64,000 bases of DNA from contig WHVY01000002.1 of assembly GCA_022266195.1 (NCBI GenBank), forward strand, positions 9,439,001-9,503,000, given 5' to 3'. The position numbers and the translations under genes are program-made. The notes under the pieces were generated by a model. It had not been told where the DNA came from. It saw only the letters and a program-made list of their open reading frames with translations, and made no database searches. This document shows, one piece after another, positions 1 through 10,795 of the stretch (position 1 is the first letter of the stretch; each line of letters opens with the position of its first letter). The stretch comes from Tetranychus cinnabarinus. Its lineage: Eukaryota; Arthropoda; Arachnida; Trombidiformes; Tetranychidae.

Positions 1-1
1 A

Positions 2-3000
2 ACTTATTGTTTGCCCTCTTTGTCATTTAAGGATCATTATTTCAAACCCAAACATGTGAAGCCTCAAAATCAAATTTGGATACTTTATATACTTGAAAGT
101 CCATTGCATACACCGTCATTTCGAGGTCTTAATGATGTCATCAATTGGACTGCCTCTTATCGTCACGATTCAGATCTTGTTACACCATATGAGAAATTTG
201 TTTATTGCAATTCAAAATTTAAAGTAAGCAAAAGTCCAAGTTTACGCATTTGATTACAATCTTTGCAATATCATTCACATCTATCATCTAATAATTTGGA
301 CAGGTTCATTCACAATCGGTCAACTATGCTCAAGGTAAAACTAAAAAAGTCGCTTGGTTTGTATCAAATTGTTCAGCGAGAAATAAGCGACTTCAATACG
401 CCAGGATGTTGGCAAAGTATATTCAGGTCGATATTTATGGAAGGTAAGCAATAACATCTTATTTTTCGAACAGCTCTATTCAGCTTTCTGCTCTATTCAA
501 TTGAATTATATACCTTGATAGACGTCAGATCTGTAAATTCCTCCGTATTTTTCATTTGGAGCCTAATTTTATAGCAATCTATTTAATATTTTATATAACT
601 CATTATCCGAGATTTTAGGCGAGGGAATGGACTGAAAAATTGCCTAGATAGGATTGATTGAACTAACATGCATGATGTATTTGTTTTAGGTCGTAATGAA
701 TTGAGAATTAGTCAAACTTAATTTTCAAAGATCATATTCAGCCTCAAAAACCAGCTTTTTAACAGCAAAATAACACTTTTGCTATTAGAAAGCCACAAAC
801 AACACAATTGTAATATTTTTGCACAAATTGATACAACTGCTTAGGAAAATGGGCGCAAATGGATAAAAACTAATTTATTTCAGGTTCAAACTCTGTCAGT
901 TTGTAGAGACATGAAAACTGTGTCCATTTGTGTGACTTAAAAGTTTCTACGATTCACAGTTCTCGAGGAAATCGCGGTCAAAGTTGAAACTTCGATCGCC
1001 TTTTGTACAGTTGTGTGACTAGATTTTTTCATGAAACTTATTTTGCTAATGTAACTTTCAATGATACACAAGAAGACGGAGTTATTTTGAGAAATAAAAT
1101 TTCCCGTTTCCTTTTAAACCAATAAGTTCGATTTTTAGTTAAACCGAACGAACGAAGTGACCATCAGATTTAGAGATCTGAAAATTAACATTGGTCCATA
1201 AAAATTGATTGCGCACCTCATGGATAGAATAATTTTCTCAATTTATCAATAGTTCTTTTGATTTTGGCCATTGGCCTTAGAACTTTGAACCTCGATATTT
1301 CGAGAATGGAAGCACCTAAAATCATCATTTTACGACTAGGTATTAGATTGAATGATGGGCTATAATATGATATGAATTATTTAATTTTCTATTGAATATA
1401 TTTCCAACACACACGATTTGTGTTTGAGTAACCATTTAACTCAATGAATCAATAATCAAATCTGAACCATAAGTGATACAATGCTATAACTTTTTCCGTT
1501 TGATCTTAAATGATTTAATATTTCATAATTATAATGTCCGTGATTCAATCTAATGTTTGATCGAAAAATAATGATTTTAGGTACTACTCTTCTCGAAATA
1601 TCGAGGTTCAAAGTTTTGAGGCCAATGGCCAAAATCAAAAGAACTATTGATAAATTGAGAAAATTATTCTATCCATGAGGTGCGCAATCAATTTTTATGG
1701 ACCAATATTAAGTTTCAGATCTCTAAATCTGATGGTCACTTCGTTCGTTCGGTTTAACTAAAAATCGAACTTATTGGTTTAAAAGGAAACGGGAAATTTT
1801 ATTTCTCAAAATAACTCCGTCTTCTTGTGTATCATTGAAAGTTACATTAGCAAAATAAGTTTCATGAAAAAATCTAGTCACACAACTGTACAAAAGGCGA
1901 TCGAAGTTTCAACTTTGACCGCGATTTCCTCGAGAACTGTGAATCGTAGAAACTTTTAAGTCACACAAATGGACACAGTTTTCATGTCTCTACAAACTGA
2001 CAGAGTTTGAACCTGAAATAAATTAGTTTTTATCCATTTGCGCCCATTTTCCTAAGCAGTTGTATCAATTTGTGCAAAAATATTACAATTGTGTTGTTTG
2101 TGGCTTTCTAATAGCAAAAGTGTTATTTTGCTGTTAAAAAGCTGGTTTTTGAGGCTGAATATGATCTTTGAAAATTAAGTTTGACTAATTCTCAATTCAT
2201 TTCGGCTCAAAACAATTACATTGTAAATCTTGGTCCATTGAATCCTATCCAGACAATAATGAATACCCGTTTTTGCCGTTTTGGCTCAATGTGACAATTG
2301 TGTCTTTAGTAACAACAATATTTTCCCAACACAGGTCTCGTTCATTCTCGTTAACTGACTATCGATTCATTACGACCTAAAACAAATACATCATGCATGT
2401 TGGTTTTATCCAGTTAAAAATTTCACACTTTTTTGGCCATCTTTCTTGAATTATTGTGTTATTTTTTGTTACGATTGTGTTACTTGCGTATTTTTAATAA
2501 CAAACCAAATCTATCTTTTCCCTTTCTTCGAGAAAGTTAACTAAATCCTTATTTATATCTAATAGATTTTCTGTCTCTTTTCTTATTCAGGTGTGGATCG
2601 TTAAAATGTTCATTGAACACAGCAGAAAAATGTTTTGACAAGTTAGATCGAGAATACAAATTTTATCTTTCATTTGAAAATTCCAATTGTCGTGATTATA
2701 TCACGGAAAAATTTTACTCAAACGGGTTGAAGCACAATGTTGTACCCATCACAATGGGAGCTCATCCAGAAGACTATAAACGTTCAGCTCCTGCCAATTC
2801 TTATATTCATGTTGATAATTTCCTGTCACCTCGTCACTTGGCTCAATATCTTGATCAACTGGATGCAAACGATACACTTTTCAATCAATACTTGAATTGG
2901 AAAGGATCAGGAGAGTTTATAAATACATACTTTTGGTGTCGACTGTGTGCCATGTTACATGCACCTATCAAGCCCAAAAGTTATGATGACCTAGCAAACT

Positions 3001-3044
3001 GGTGGTATGCATCGTCTATTTGCACCTCAGACCAATGGCTATAA
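2..3044 (+). CDS. Alpha-1,3-fucosyltransferase (GT10), 5' end outside window
   Basis: Golgi type II enzyme that would move fucose from GDP-fucose onto N-glycans or related acceptors. Three exons are visible: 2-223, 304-443 and 2591-3044, all with GT..AG introns, and the joined frame stays open for 271 residues. The reading contains the GT10 core: WILYILESPLHT, ASYRHDSDLVTPYEKF, KKVAWFVSNCSARN, QVDIYGRCGSL, YKFYLSFENSNCRDYITEKF and VVPITMGAHPEDY, the region that binds the nucleotide sugar. The frame is open to the window edge, so the cytoplasmic tail, anchor and N-terminal half are missing. Intron 2 is 2147 nt, unlike the 80-nt intron before it, and contains a giant palindrome. Pieces of the last exon recur at 6690, 9661 and 21231. 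Family assignment is firm; core alpha-1,3 versus other acceptor specificity cannot be told from this part. Confidence 0.93.
680..2215. repeat. Near-perfect 1.5 kb palindrome (foldback element) in intron
   Basis: Left arm about 680-1395 is the reverse complement of about 1500-2215, with only scattered mismatches and a loop of about 100 nt. For example the 20 bases at 1142-1161 (AACCGAACGAACGAAGTGAC) return inverted near 1737-1756. It lies wholly inside fucosyltransferase intron 2, so the pre-mRNA would fold into a hairpin of about 700 bp. No transposase reading frame is visible. Degenerate relatives of the arm occur near 5170-5395, 16740-16915 and 20990-21105, so it is a dispersed family. Confidence 0.92.
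2204..2530. repeat. Diverged direct duplication beside the palindrome
   Basis: The stretches 2204-2366 and 2367-2530 are loose direct copies: both run from a CTCAAAACAA/CCTAAAACAA start through a GGT..ATCC block to a Lys-poor T-rich end. The second copy pairs, inverted, with 655-693 better than the first does. This suggests the right end of the foldback element was duplicated after the palindrome formed. Similarity was judged by eye. Confidence 0.45.
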
Positions 3045-3780
3045 ATGCTATTCGCCTGAAGAAAGTATCATTCGAATTTAAAGTATTCGCTACTTAAATT
3101 GTATGTAAGTTTATTTGCAGACTTCAACACTTCTCATGAAAATGAAAGATACCATTTTATTGATAGTCATTGAAGTTAGTCTTCCGAAGCTGGAACTCAT
3201 TTCACGCTCAAAAATTTCTCGCAGCCCATCTAGTTGAAGCACAATAGACTCGAAATAATCTGAGATATTGGCTTGCACTGCCAAGGTACATCAGGTAAAT
3301 TATGATAAACTTATTTGATTTTTCAAAGAAATAAATTAGGACGCATGATATTCCTCTTTTCTTGCAATTTTTAGCTGAATAATCCGTTTGCAGCTTTAGT
3401 GGAGAGTTCAATGGACCATCGGCAAAACATTAGACTAATTCGTACTTTAATGGTGGCCTTCTATCTAACTTTCACTGCAATAATAAGGTAACAACTAATG
3501 ACTGCTTCACTTCCCCCGACTTTGTCATAATCTGACTAAATATATATTTATGTACACTTAAAGTCGATTCAGACCGATTCAATACAGCTTTAAAATAAAT
3601 GAAATCTTCAGTTATGAATTATATTGAATGGAAAATTTTAAATGTATCCAAGTATTAATATAACCTGACATAGAGTAATAAGGAAAAGGTAATAATGAAA
3701 TCAGTAGAAGCTTTTGTTTGCTATTCTCGAGTATATTTATTGGGATTCAATTTAAGTATAAATTCAGTTTAAAATATTCA
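3045..3780. other. 3' flank of fucosyltransferase, shared with other array units
   Basis: No gene is seen. The sequence after the fucosyltransferase stop recurs, diverged, after the fragment at 9961 (to about 10690) and in part at 13350-13700 and 17100-17170. The segment near 3660-3760, ending in the shared AATTCAGTTTAAAATATTCA-like stretch, precedes every array gene and is probably their 3' UTR and terminator region. Confidence 0.55.
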
Positions 3781-4852
3781 TCAATTGTTAGGATATACAG
3801 TATCAAATAGTTGATCAGCCAATCTAACAGCAATTTCCTCCAAAGTATTGCTAGGGCCGACATCAGATACATTCAAATGGCTGAAAATTTTGAATAAAAA
3901 GTTTACAATAAAATCTTCTCCATCCAAACCTAAATTTGAAGAGTTAAATTATTACAGTGACTTTAATTATTCTGACAATTTGTTTAATTTGTCAGAAAAA
4001 ATACAGACCTTTAAGATCATAATGGCTATCGATCCATTCTTCAAACTCACCACCAATTGTATCGTGTTCATGTACACCTAATGGCAAAACAAATATTACA
4101 ATTTTTTCTGTCATTCAACAGCAATTCACTCACCTGGAAAAAACTTTTCAAAAATATCGTCGATAATTTGCTGTCCTATTTCCTCTTTTGGGAAAAAAGC
4201 TATTCAAGTGTAGATGGACAAAAATTAATATCAAATCAAATTAATAGCAATTACTTACATGAAAGTGGCAGTGGCAACATGAAAGCATTCACCACATTTG
4301 CAACAACTTCACCGGTAGTTTGGTTTGTATCTGATGATGAAATTATTGTTTCATAAAGTTCAAAGAAACTAAGCAAATAGATTCAAATAATGATATTCAC
4401 CTGCAATTCCTATCTCATTAATGATATTATCAACATTTTTTTCAGTGCTAAGATCGGAATCCCATCCTTAAAGAAAAAAGAAATTAATTCTATTCATTTA
4501 GATGGGAAGAAATTAAACTCACCAGGACCTATGGGACCAAAGACAAGTGCCAACACATTTGATTCGAGTGAAGCTTCTGCATCCCATGCTTTAAAGATCA
4601 ACGAATAAAATGAATATAAAACTTGTTCATTCCTAAATGTTAACTTACCAGGATTAATACTTTCCCAAAGCTTGACAAGGTTCGTAATATAGTTGGTAAT
4701 GCCTTCACGAAATACACTTGGTTCTATAAAAACAAAGTCAAGTTAATAGTGTTGAAGTGGAGGTTGAGGTTAGATGAGATGTTACCTTCAATTGGAGCAG
4801 CACTGATTGTTGAGACCAAGAAGATGGCAATTAAAACAATTAACAATTTCAT
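3781..4852 (-). CDS. Array gene 1: secreted protein, 8 exons, unknown family
   Basis: Function unknown. Exons on the minus strand: 4786-4852, 4649-4723, 4523-4588, 4401-4466, 4259-4330, 4134-4199, 4009-4077 and 3781-3929, summing to 630 nt (209 residues). Every intron is 52-111 nt and falls after the first base of a codon, so all internal exons are symmetric. The product starts MKLLIVLIAIFLVSTISA, a clear signal peptide, then is acidic with no cysteine pairs. Exon 3 begins AWDAEASLESNV and exon 4 GWDSDLSTEKNV, which look like repeats of one unit of about 22 residues; exons 6 and 8 share a (K)E..(I)..(I)..IF..F pattern. Intron 7 uses an unusual GTCTGT donor. The 5' half is almost identical to array gene 3, and exon 7 to array gene 2. 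A salivary or host-interaction role is only a guess from secretion and array growth. Confidence 0.85.
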
Positions 4853-4936
4853 TTTGATTCTGGTTTAGGTTTTAGGTTTTAGAAAGTAATATTTCAATAA
4901 AGCTTGTGAATTGATCTGAGCAGCGGTTTTGGTTCT

Positions 4937-4945
4937 GTTTTTATA
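4937..4945 (-). promoter_or_regulatory. TATA box of array gene 1
   Basis: TATAAAAAC on the minus strand lies 85 nt before the ATG. The same box, with the shared flank CATCAAGTATAAAAACAG, stands at the same place in array genes 2, 3, 5 and 6, and about 150 nt of upstream sequence are conserved with it. Confidence 0.7.
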
Positions 4946-5089
4946 CTTGATGAGCATTTTCTTGTATCACAGTTTAATTATGAGGCAAGTTTATTATCTA
5001 TCAACAACAAAAATCATTGATACGCACTCGAAACAATTAATTACAGTTAACGCAATTGTTTCATTTATGCAGACAAATCAAATTGCCCT

Positions 5090-5940
5090 TTTTAACCCAT
5101 ATATATCTATATCACGTTATTATGAATATTTGCTTTAGGAGGTGTTATTGGGAAGATTGTAGATCTAATGACTTGATGAAAAAACTTTGACTTTCAAGTT
5201 AAGAGTAGGGACTTTGTTTTGTAGGGACAAACTGGTTCCATCAGTGCTATTGAAAACTATCCCTGACTAACAGTATTCGAGGGAATCGAGCTTAAAATTG
5301 AAGTCTTTCAACAATGGGATAAAATTTTTCCATAAAACTCATTTTACTGATGCAAATTTTAATGACCAACCCGAAAATGTTTCTGTCCAAAAGATTATTA
5401 AGAATATTTTTAAGCTTAATCAGAATAATTGGAATATTCTTAATATTATTCTGCATAATTCTATTTCATAATTTCTGCCTTTCTCTGTTCATGATATTTG
5501 TTCTTGGCAAATTAATAGATTCAAGTTATGGAGTTATCTAAAACTTTACTATTCACTTTTCAGATAAAATTGTTATTTCGTTACAAAGACTCTGGGATAA
5601 TTTGCGCTTATTAAATAATTAAGATTGAAAGTCTTACAAGTCTTGTTAGCTTTCACTAGGGGAAGGGATTTTTTCCTCTTCATGAACTTTCCTTGCACCA
5701 AGCACCTTGAGCACTAATGAACTAATAAGCAATAACCTCGAGATTAAGGATGACTGAGGAGTGAAGACAGATTAATTTGTGACTTTATTGATTAGATAGC
5801 TTATTTTTACATTAAAATATCAAATATGAATACAAAATTAGATCTACGATCTTCCCATTAACACCTCCTGAAGCAACTATTGATAATAACGTGATAATCT
5901 AACTTTCATGTGGATATCTATGGGTTGAAAAGGGCAAAAG
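5090..5940. mobile_element. MITE-like inverted-repeat element, family A, copy 1
   Basis: Ends about 5090-5165 and 5845-5940 are inverted copies of each other. The shared end motif reads GGAGGTGTTATTGGGAAGAT on one side and its complement on the other. The interior contains a T-rich stretch (ATTCTGCATAATTCTATTTC) and AAGATTGAAAGTCTTACAAG, which identify the family elsewhere in the window. No protein is encoded. The 5170-5395 part resembles the foldback at 680-2215. Confidence 0.65.
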
Positions 5941-6274
5941 GGTTTGATTTGTTTGTACAAATAAGACAATTTCACTAAATGCAATAATTTATTGTTTCGA
6001 GAGTGTATCAATGATTGTAGCTTTTGATAGTTACATTATAACCAACTACAACTAATATATCGATAATTTATAAATTATTATCTTCATTGAAATACTTTTC
6101 TAGAAGCTAAAATCTAAACCAGAATTAAATTTGTTTCAGTTACTATCTTGTATATCTTTACAATATGTGCTGCTTCAACCAGAAGTAACATTTCATCTAA
6201 CCTCAACCTCAATATCTACAATATTAACACGACTTTGACTTCAGGTTCGACAAAGAGTCAAATTTTAGAGTATA

Positions 6275-6600
6275 TCAATGACTAGCTTTTCGTGTATAAT
6301 AGACTTTGTTGAAGCTTCGATGTTTTTGAGTAGAAAGCAATGTTTCGATTCGCCTTAAAGAAGACGCAAGAAATGCATATTTGACCAACATAACACGAAC
6401 CGATGATAAGAAGTAAATCATTAAAAGCCCAATCAAGATGTAGAGAGGATGAAAATTTGTATTAATATAAAAGTCAATTTTTATTTTTAATCGAATGCTT
6501 AGTAACCGGCATCTAATCATAATCTTCATGTAATTTCTTGCTAAGTCAGTTTTGTTGTCAGTGTCAACCTTTCAATTGTTTGTATAGTTTCATTTTTGGT
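6275..6600 (-). pseudogene. Remnant of an unknown membrane-protein exon
   Basis: The minus strand has an 84-codon frame with a hydrophobic stretch (LYILIGLLMIYFLSS). The same DNA recurs, diverged and with the frame broken, at about 20580-20880, and in both places it precedes a fucosyltransferase fragment and an array gene. It is too short and eroded to name; a chemoreceptor or a membrane anchor exon are possible sources. Confidence 0.35.
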
Positions 6601-6689
6601 CAAGATACACGTATTTATGATTGAAGTTTGATTGCTCACATTACTAATTCAACATTTCACTAAATTTCATCCTCAAAAACTACATCAGA

Positions 6690-6785
6690 AGACTATAAAG
6701 TTCATCATCATGCGAGGTGGGAGAAAATCATCATCATGCTAATTCTTATATTCATGATGATGATTTTCTCCCACCTCGTCTACGA
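6690..6785 (+). pseudogene. Fucosyltransferase exon scrap folded into a small palindrome
   Basis: The words CATCAGAAGACTATAAA, CTAATTCTTATATTCATGATGATGATTTTCT and CCTCGTC track the last fucosyltransferase exon (residues PEDYKR..NSYIHVD..SPR). Bases 6714-6740 are repeated in inverted form just downstream, giving a perfect hairpin of about 27 bp arms. It lies directly before array gene 2, the same position fucosyltransferase DNA holds before genes 1, 3 and 6. Confidence 0.7.
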
Positions 6786-6897
6786 ACTATATTAACTTTT
6801 AGTGGATTGAAATAAAGGTAATAATGAAACCAGCAGAAGCTTTGTTTTTCTATGCAAGAATATATTTATTTGAATTCAATTTAAGTATAAGTTCAGT

Positions 6898-7991
6898 TTA
6901 AGAGTTCATCAATTGATTGAAAGAATATAGTGTATCGAATAATAATTCAGCGAATCTACCAGCAATTTCCTCCAAAGTATTGTTAGGACCGATATCAGAT
7001 ATATTGAAGTGGCTAAAAATTTTGGTTAAAAATTTAACAATAAACTCTTTTCCATCCAAACCTAAATTTGAAGAGTTAAATTATTACAGTGACTTTAATT
7101 ATTCTGACAATTTGTTTAATTTGTCAGAAAAAATACAGACCTTTAAGATCATCATGGCTATCGATCCATTCTTCAAACTCACCACCAATTGTATCGTGTT
7201 CATGTACACCTAATGGCAAAACTATTAGCAATTCGTTGATGTAAATTCACAGCAATTTACTCACCTGGAAAATACTTTTGACAAATATCTTTAACAATTT
7301 GCTTTCCCATTTGCACATGTGGAAAAAACACTGTTCAATGGTTAATGGACAAAAAATTAATCTCAAATCAAATTAATAGTAAATTACTTACATGGAAGTG
7401 GCAGATCCATCATAAAACCGCCCACCAAATTCGCAGCGTTTTGAGCGATAGATTTGTCTATTTCTGATGTTGAAATAATCGTTCCATTAATTTCAAAGAA
7501 ATTAAACTAATATAAAAAAATTTCGCAATTTACCTGCAATTTTCAATGAATTTATAATTTTATCAACATTTTTGTCAGTGCTAAGATTGGAATCCCATCC
7601 TTTAAGAAAAATAAAGATGTTAATTAAAGATACATTTGACAAAGAAATTTAATCAACTCACCAGGACCTGTAGGACCAAAGACATATGCCAACACATTTG
7701 ATTCGAGTGAAGCTTCTGCATCCCATGCTTTAAAGATCAACGAATAAAATGAATATAAAACTTGTTCATTCCTAAATGTTAACTTACCAGGAGTAGCACT
7801 TTCCCAAAGCTTCACATGGCTCAAAATAAGGTTGGTAACGGCCTCACGATATGCACTTGGCTCTGTGAAACAAAAGTCGAGTTAATAGTGTTACTGTGGA
7901 GGTTGAGGTTAGATGAGATTTTACCTTCAATCGGAGCAGCACTGATTGTTGAGACAAAGACGATGGCAATTAACACAATTGACAATTTCAT
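6898..7991 (-). CDS. Array gene 2: secreted protein, 8 exons
   Basis: Paralogue of array gene 1 with the same eight phase-1 exons. Signal peptide MKLSIVLIAIVFVSTISA. Exon 2 differs in sequence (AYREAVTNLILSHVKLWESA), exon 3 is AWDAEASLESNV, exon 4 GWDSNLSTDKNVDKI, and exon 6 begins with a changed FFPHVQMGKQIV and carries one cysteine. Exon 7 and intron 7 are almost base-for-base those of gene 1, including the GTCTGT donor. The reading ends LYSFNQLMNS, because the stop used by the other copies is lost and translation runs on for a few codons. All splice sites and the frame appear intact. Function unknown; product is predicted to be exported. Confidence 0.82.
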
Positions 7992-8071
7992 TTTGATTCT
8001 GGTTTAGGTTTTAGGTTTCAGAAAGTATATCAATGAAGATTACGAATTGATTTGAACAGCTTTTTTGGTCT

Positions 8072-8080
8072 GTTTTTATA
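8072..8080 (-). promoter_or_regulatory. TATA box of array gene 2
   Basis: TATAAAAAC on the minus strand, 81 nt before the ATG at 7991, inside the conserved array promoter. Confidence 0.7.
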
Positions 8081-8234
8081 CTTGATGAGCATTTTTTTGT
8101 ATCCCAGTTTAATTATGAGCCAAGTTAATTATCTAACTATCAGCAAAAATCACCCACACGAACTCGAAACATTTAATTAAAGCTAACGCAATTGTTTCAT
8201 TTAAGACGAATCAGACAATTGCACTTTTTAACCC

Positions 8235-8660
8235 ATTGATATCCATATGCCAACTAGATTATCAAGTTGCTCCAGGAGGTGATACTTGGGAGATTGAAGA
8301 TCGTTATATTTGATATTTTGATATAAGAATCTATTATCTATCTAATAGTAACTAGCTAGTCTCCACGTCTTCAAAGACATTTTTCTTGGTTTGCATAGAA
8401 TGGATTATTAAGAATACTTTTAACATCATCAGGATAAATTGGAATATTCTTATTATGGTTCTATATCATATTTATGCCTTTCTCTGCTCTCGAGTTATGG
8501 AGTTTTTGGTAGCTATAGCTTCACTAAAGCACTAAATTGTTTATTTCGCTAAAACGATTCTGGGACAGTTTGGAACTAATAAATAACTAAGAATGAAAGT
8601 CTTACAAGTCTTATTAGCTACAACTAGGAGAAGGGATTTTGTCCTCTTCACGAACTTTAC
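8235..8660. mobile_element. Family A element, copy 2, truncated
   Basis: One end (CCAGGAGGTGATACTTGGGA) and the diagnostic interior with AAGAATGAAAGTCTTACAAG are present; the inverted far end is missing. From about 8395 the sequence stays collinear with 26880-27330, so this part came with the duplicated mRpL1 upstream region rather than by a fresh insertion. Confidence 0.6.
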
Positions 8661-8904
8661 TTGCACCAAGCAGATATAAGATAGCTCATCATATATCTTA
8701 CATTAATGTATAATATATCAGATTGGTAAATGATAATGAAATTAATCGATAATCATTGAATCAAAATTGCGTTAAATGATGTCAAAGCTAGAGTTTAACA
8801 AGAATTACATTACTTCATTGATCGGATTTGAATCTATTATTTTAATTAAGTTTCCTTTTCTTAATCAAATCATGAATGAGTTATTAGAGTCATTAAAATC
8901 ATTA

Positions 8905-9055
8905 AAGTGAAAGAAATCCATTTTAACACTATTTAATTTAAGTACTCTCCCTTTCTTTACAAGTCACATGTAAAACAATCACTCTATTTTGATTTAGTTT
9001 AATCAAGGTGTTTCTCAATCTAGTGACCAAATCAATGAGAATGATTCTTTTTTAT
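8905..9055 (+). pseudogene. Duplicated promoter and first codons of mRpL1
   Basis: The stretch matches about 27180-27330, ending in GTGTTTCTCAATCTAGTGAC where the true gene has ATGTTTCTC. The start codon is GTG, and homology stops after about fifteen codons. It is a dead 5' fragment. Confidence 0.75.
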
Positions 9056-9170
9056 ATCATTCTTTTTTCCATGTCTCAGTTCAACTTCCCGAAATTTTCT
9101 AAATTTTCATAGGTGTATCAACAGTTCCAGAATCTGCATTGCATGAGTTTTGACAGTCAACTGAAATCAA

Positions 9171-9434
9171 TCAAGGAGACAGTCCAGGCAACTCTAATGA
9201 AGGGAGAGTTGGTAACTTCCTTCGACTCACACTCTTCTCGAAGCAACACTGGCACTTATTATCTACATTAACTTGATCTACAAACACAGTTGAAGGACTT
9301 TCGTAGGCAGCTTGTTGCGATATTTTGACTCGTTTTCTTGAACAGTTTGCATTTTTACACCGATATTTGGTTAAATTAACTGATTCTGGTGCTGATTCCG
9401 TTGGTTCATCTTGGGCAACAGCGACAGTTTTCAA
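9171..9434 (-). pseudogene. Decayed copy of the Cys-rich secreted gene
   Basis: An 87-codon frame closely matches the gene at 28850-29257: QDEPTESAPESVNLTKYRCK, CKNANCSRKRVKIS and DNKCQCCFEKSVSRRKL. Nearly all of the signal peptide is deleted, the central RRIWAKARKN..AEL part is missing, and one conserved Cys (KIC) is Ser. It also lies next to the mRpL1 fragment, as the intact gene lies next to intact mRpL1. Probably not functional. Confidence 0.8.
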
Positions 9435-9660
9435 GCAACATTATCTTCTTTAATTCACCCTGTTAAAACAGTTTAGATGAATCATAACCAAATGGAATGT
9501 ACATTAACTGATTCACAATCCTATCGTCCTAGGGTGCTGCGTCTTCAGAAAACCAAGGTAACTGAGACGAGGAAATGTCACCTGGATTAGGAGTTATGTA
9601 CCATTGGCCATAAACCATGAAAATCAATTTTATTTTTAATCAAATGTTTATTGATCGGCA

Positions 9661-9961
9661 TATAATCACAATGGGAGCTCATCCAGAAGACTATAAACGT
9701 TCAGCTCCTGCCAATTCTTATATTCATGTTGATAATTTCCTGTCACCTCGTCACTTGGCTCAATATCTTGATCAACTGGATGCAAACGATACACTTTTCA
9801 ATCAATACTTGAATTGGAAAGGATCAGGAGAGTTTATAAATACATACTTTTGGTGTCGACTGTGTGCCATGTTACATGCACCTATCAAGCCCAAAAGTTA
9901 TGATGACCTAGCAAACTGGTGGTATGCATCGTCTATTTGCACCTCAGACCAATGGCAATGA
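9661..9961 (+). pseudogene. Fucosyltransferase last-exon duplicate
   Basis: From ITMGAHPEDYKRS to the stop the sequence is essentially identical to the last exon at 2751-3044; only the final codon differs (QWQ against QWL). The first part of the exon and all upstream exons are absent, so a complete enzyme cannot be made from it. Near identity means the copy is recent or was homogenised. Its 3' flank is also shared with 3045-3760. Confidence 0.85.
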
Positions 9962-10795
9962 ACACTATTCGCCGGAAAAAGTATCTGAATTTAAAGTATT
10001 CACTACTTAAATTGTACCCGTTTATTTGGGAACTTCAACACTCTTTATGAAAATGAAAGATACCATTTTATTGATAGTCACTGAAGCTTAGCTTCATCTT
10101 AATACCAAGCTCAAGATTTTCAGCAGCCCAATTATTAATAGTTGTAGCTCAAGTGACTTGAAATAATGTGAGATATTAATTTGCTGCCAAAGTACACCAG
10201 GTAAATTTATTTATACAGGTAACGAATTTATTTGATTTATCAAACAACGTTATATTAAATTAAGACTCATTATATTCCTCTTTTCTTGGATCAAATTTTT
10301 AGTTGAGCAATCCGTTTGCAGCCTTTAATGAAGAGTTCAATGGTCCATCGGCCGAAACATTTAAATACTTCGAACTGTACAGGGGGCCTTTCTAGTTGCA
10401 AACATAATCCACTTCTGAATCTACTGCAATAATAACGCAACGATTAATGACTGGCTTCACTTCCAACAACTTGACCATGTTCTGAACAAATATTTATTTA
10501 TGCACACTTAAAGTCGATCCAGTCACACTCAATAAAGCTTGAAAAAAATCAAAGTTCACGAAAAAATCTTAAAAGCTCAAAAAGAGACGAAAGTAAAAAA
10601 TCATTTCTTCTTGTTTTAACCTTTAGGCTATGAATTAAATTGCAAATTTTTGGACTCTTTCCAAGTATTATTATAACCTGACATAGAGTAATAAAGAAAA
10701 GGTAATAATGAAATCAGCAGAAGCTTTTGTTTGCTATGCACGAGTATATTTATTGGAATTAAGTATAAATTTAGTTTAAAATATTGATCCATTCA
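9962..10795. other. 3' flank shared with the fucosyltransferase locus
   Basis: No gene seen. Largely collinear with 3045-3780, including AATCCGTTTGCAGC and the block before the array-gene stop codon, so it belongs to the duplicated unit. Confidence 0.6.

Noticed and set aside
263..454. 63-codon frame in the fucosyltransferase
   Set aside because: Wrong frame; the adjacent frame of the same DNA gives the GT10 motif KKVAWFVSNCSARN.
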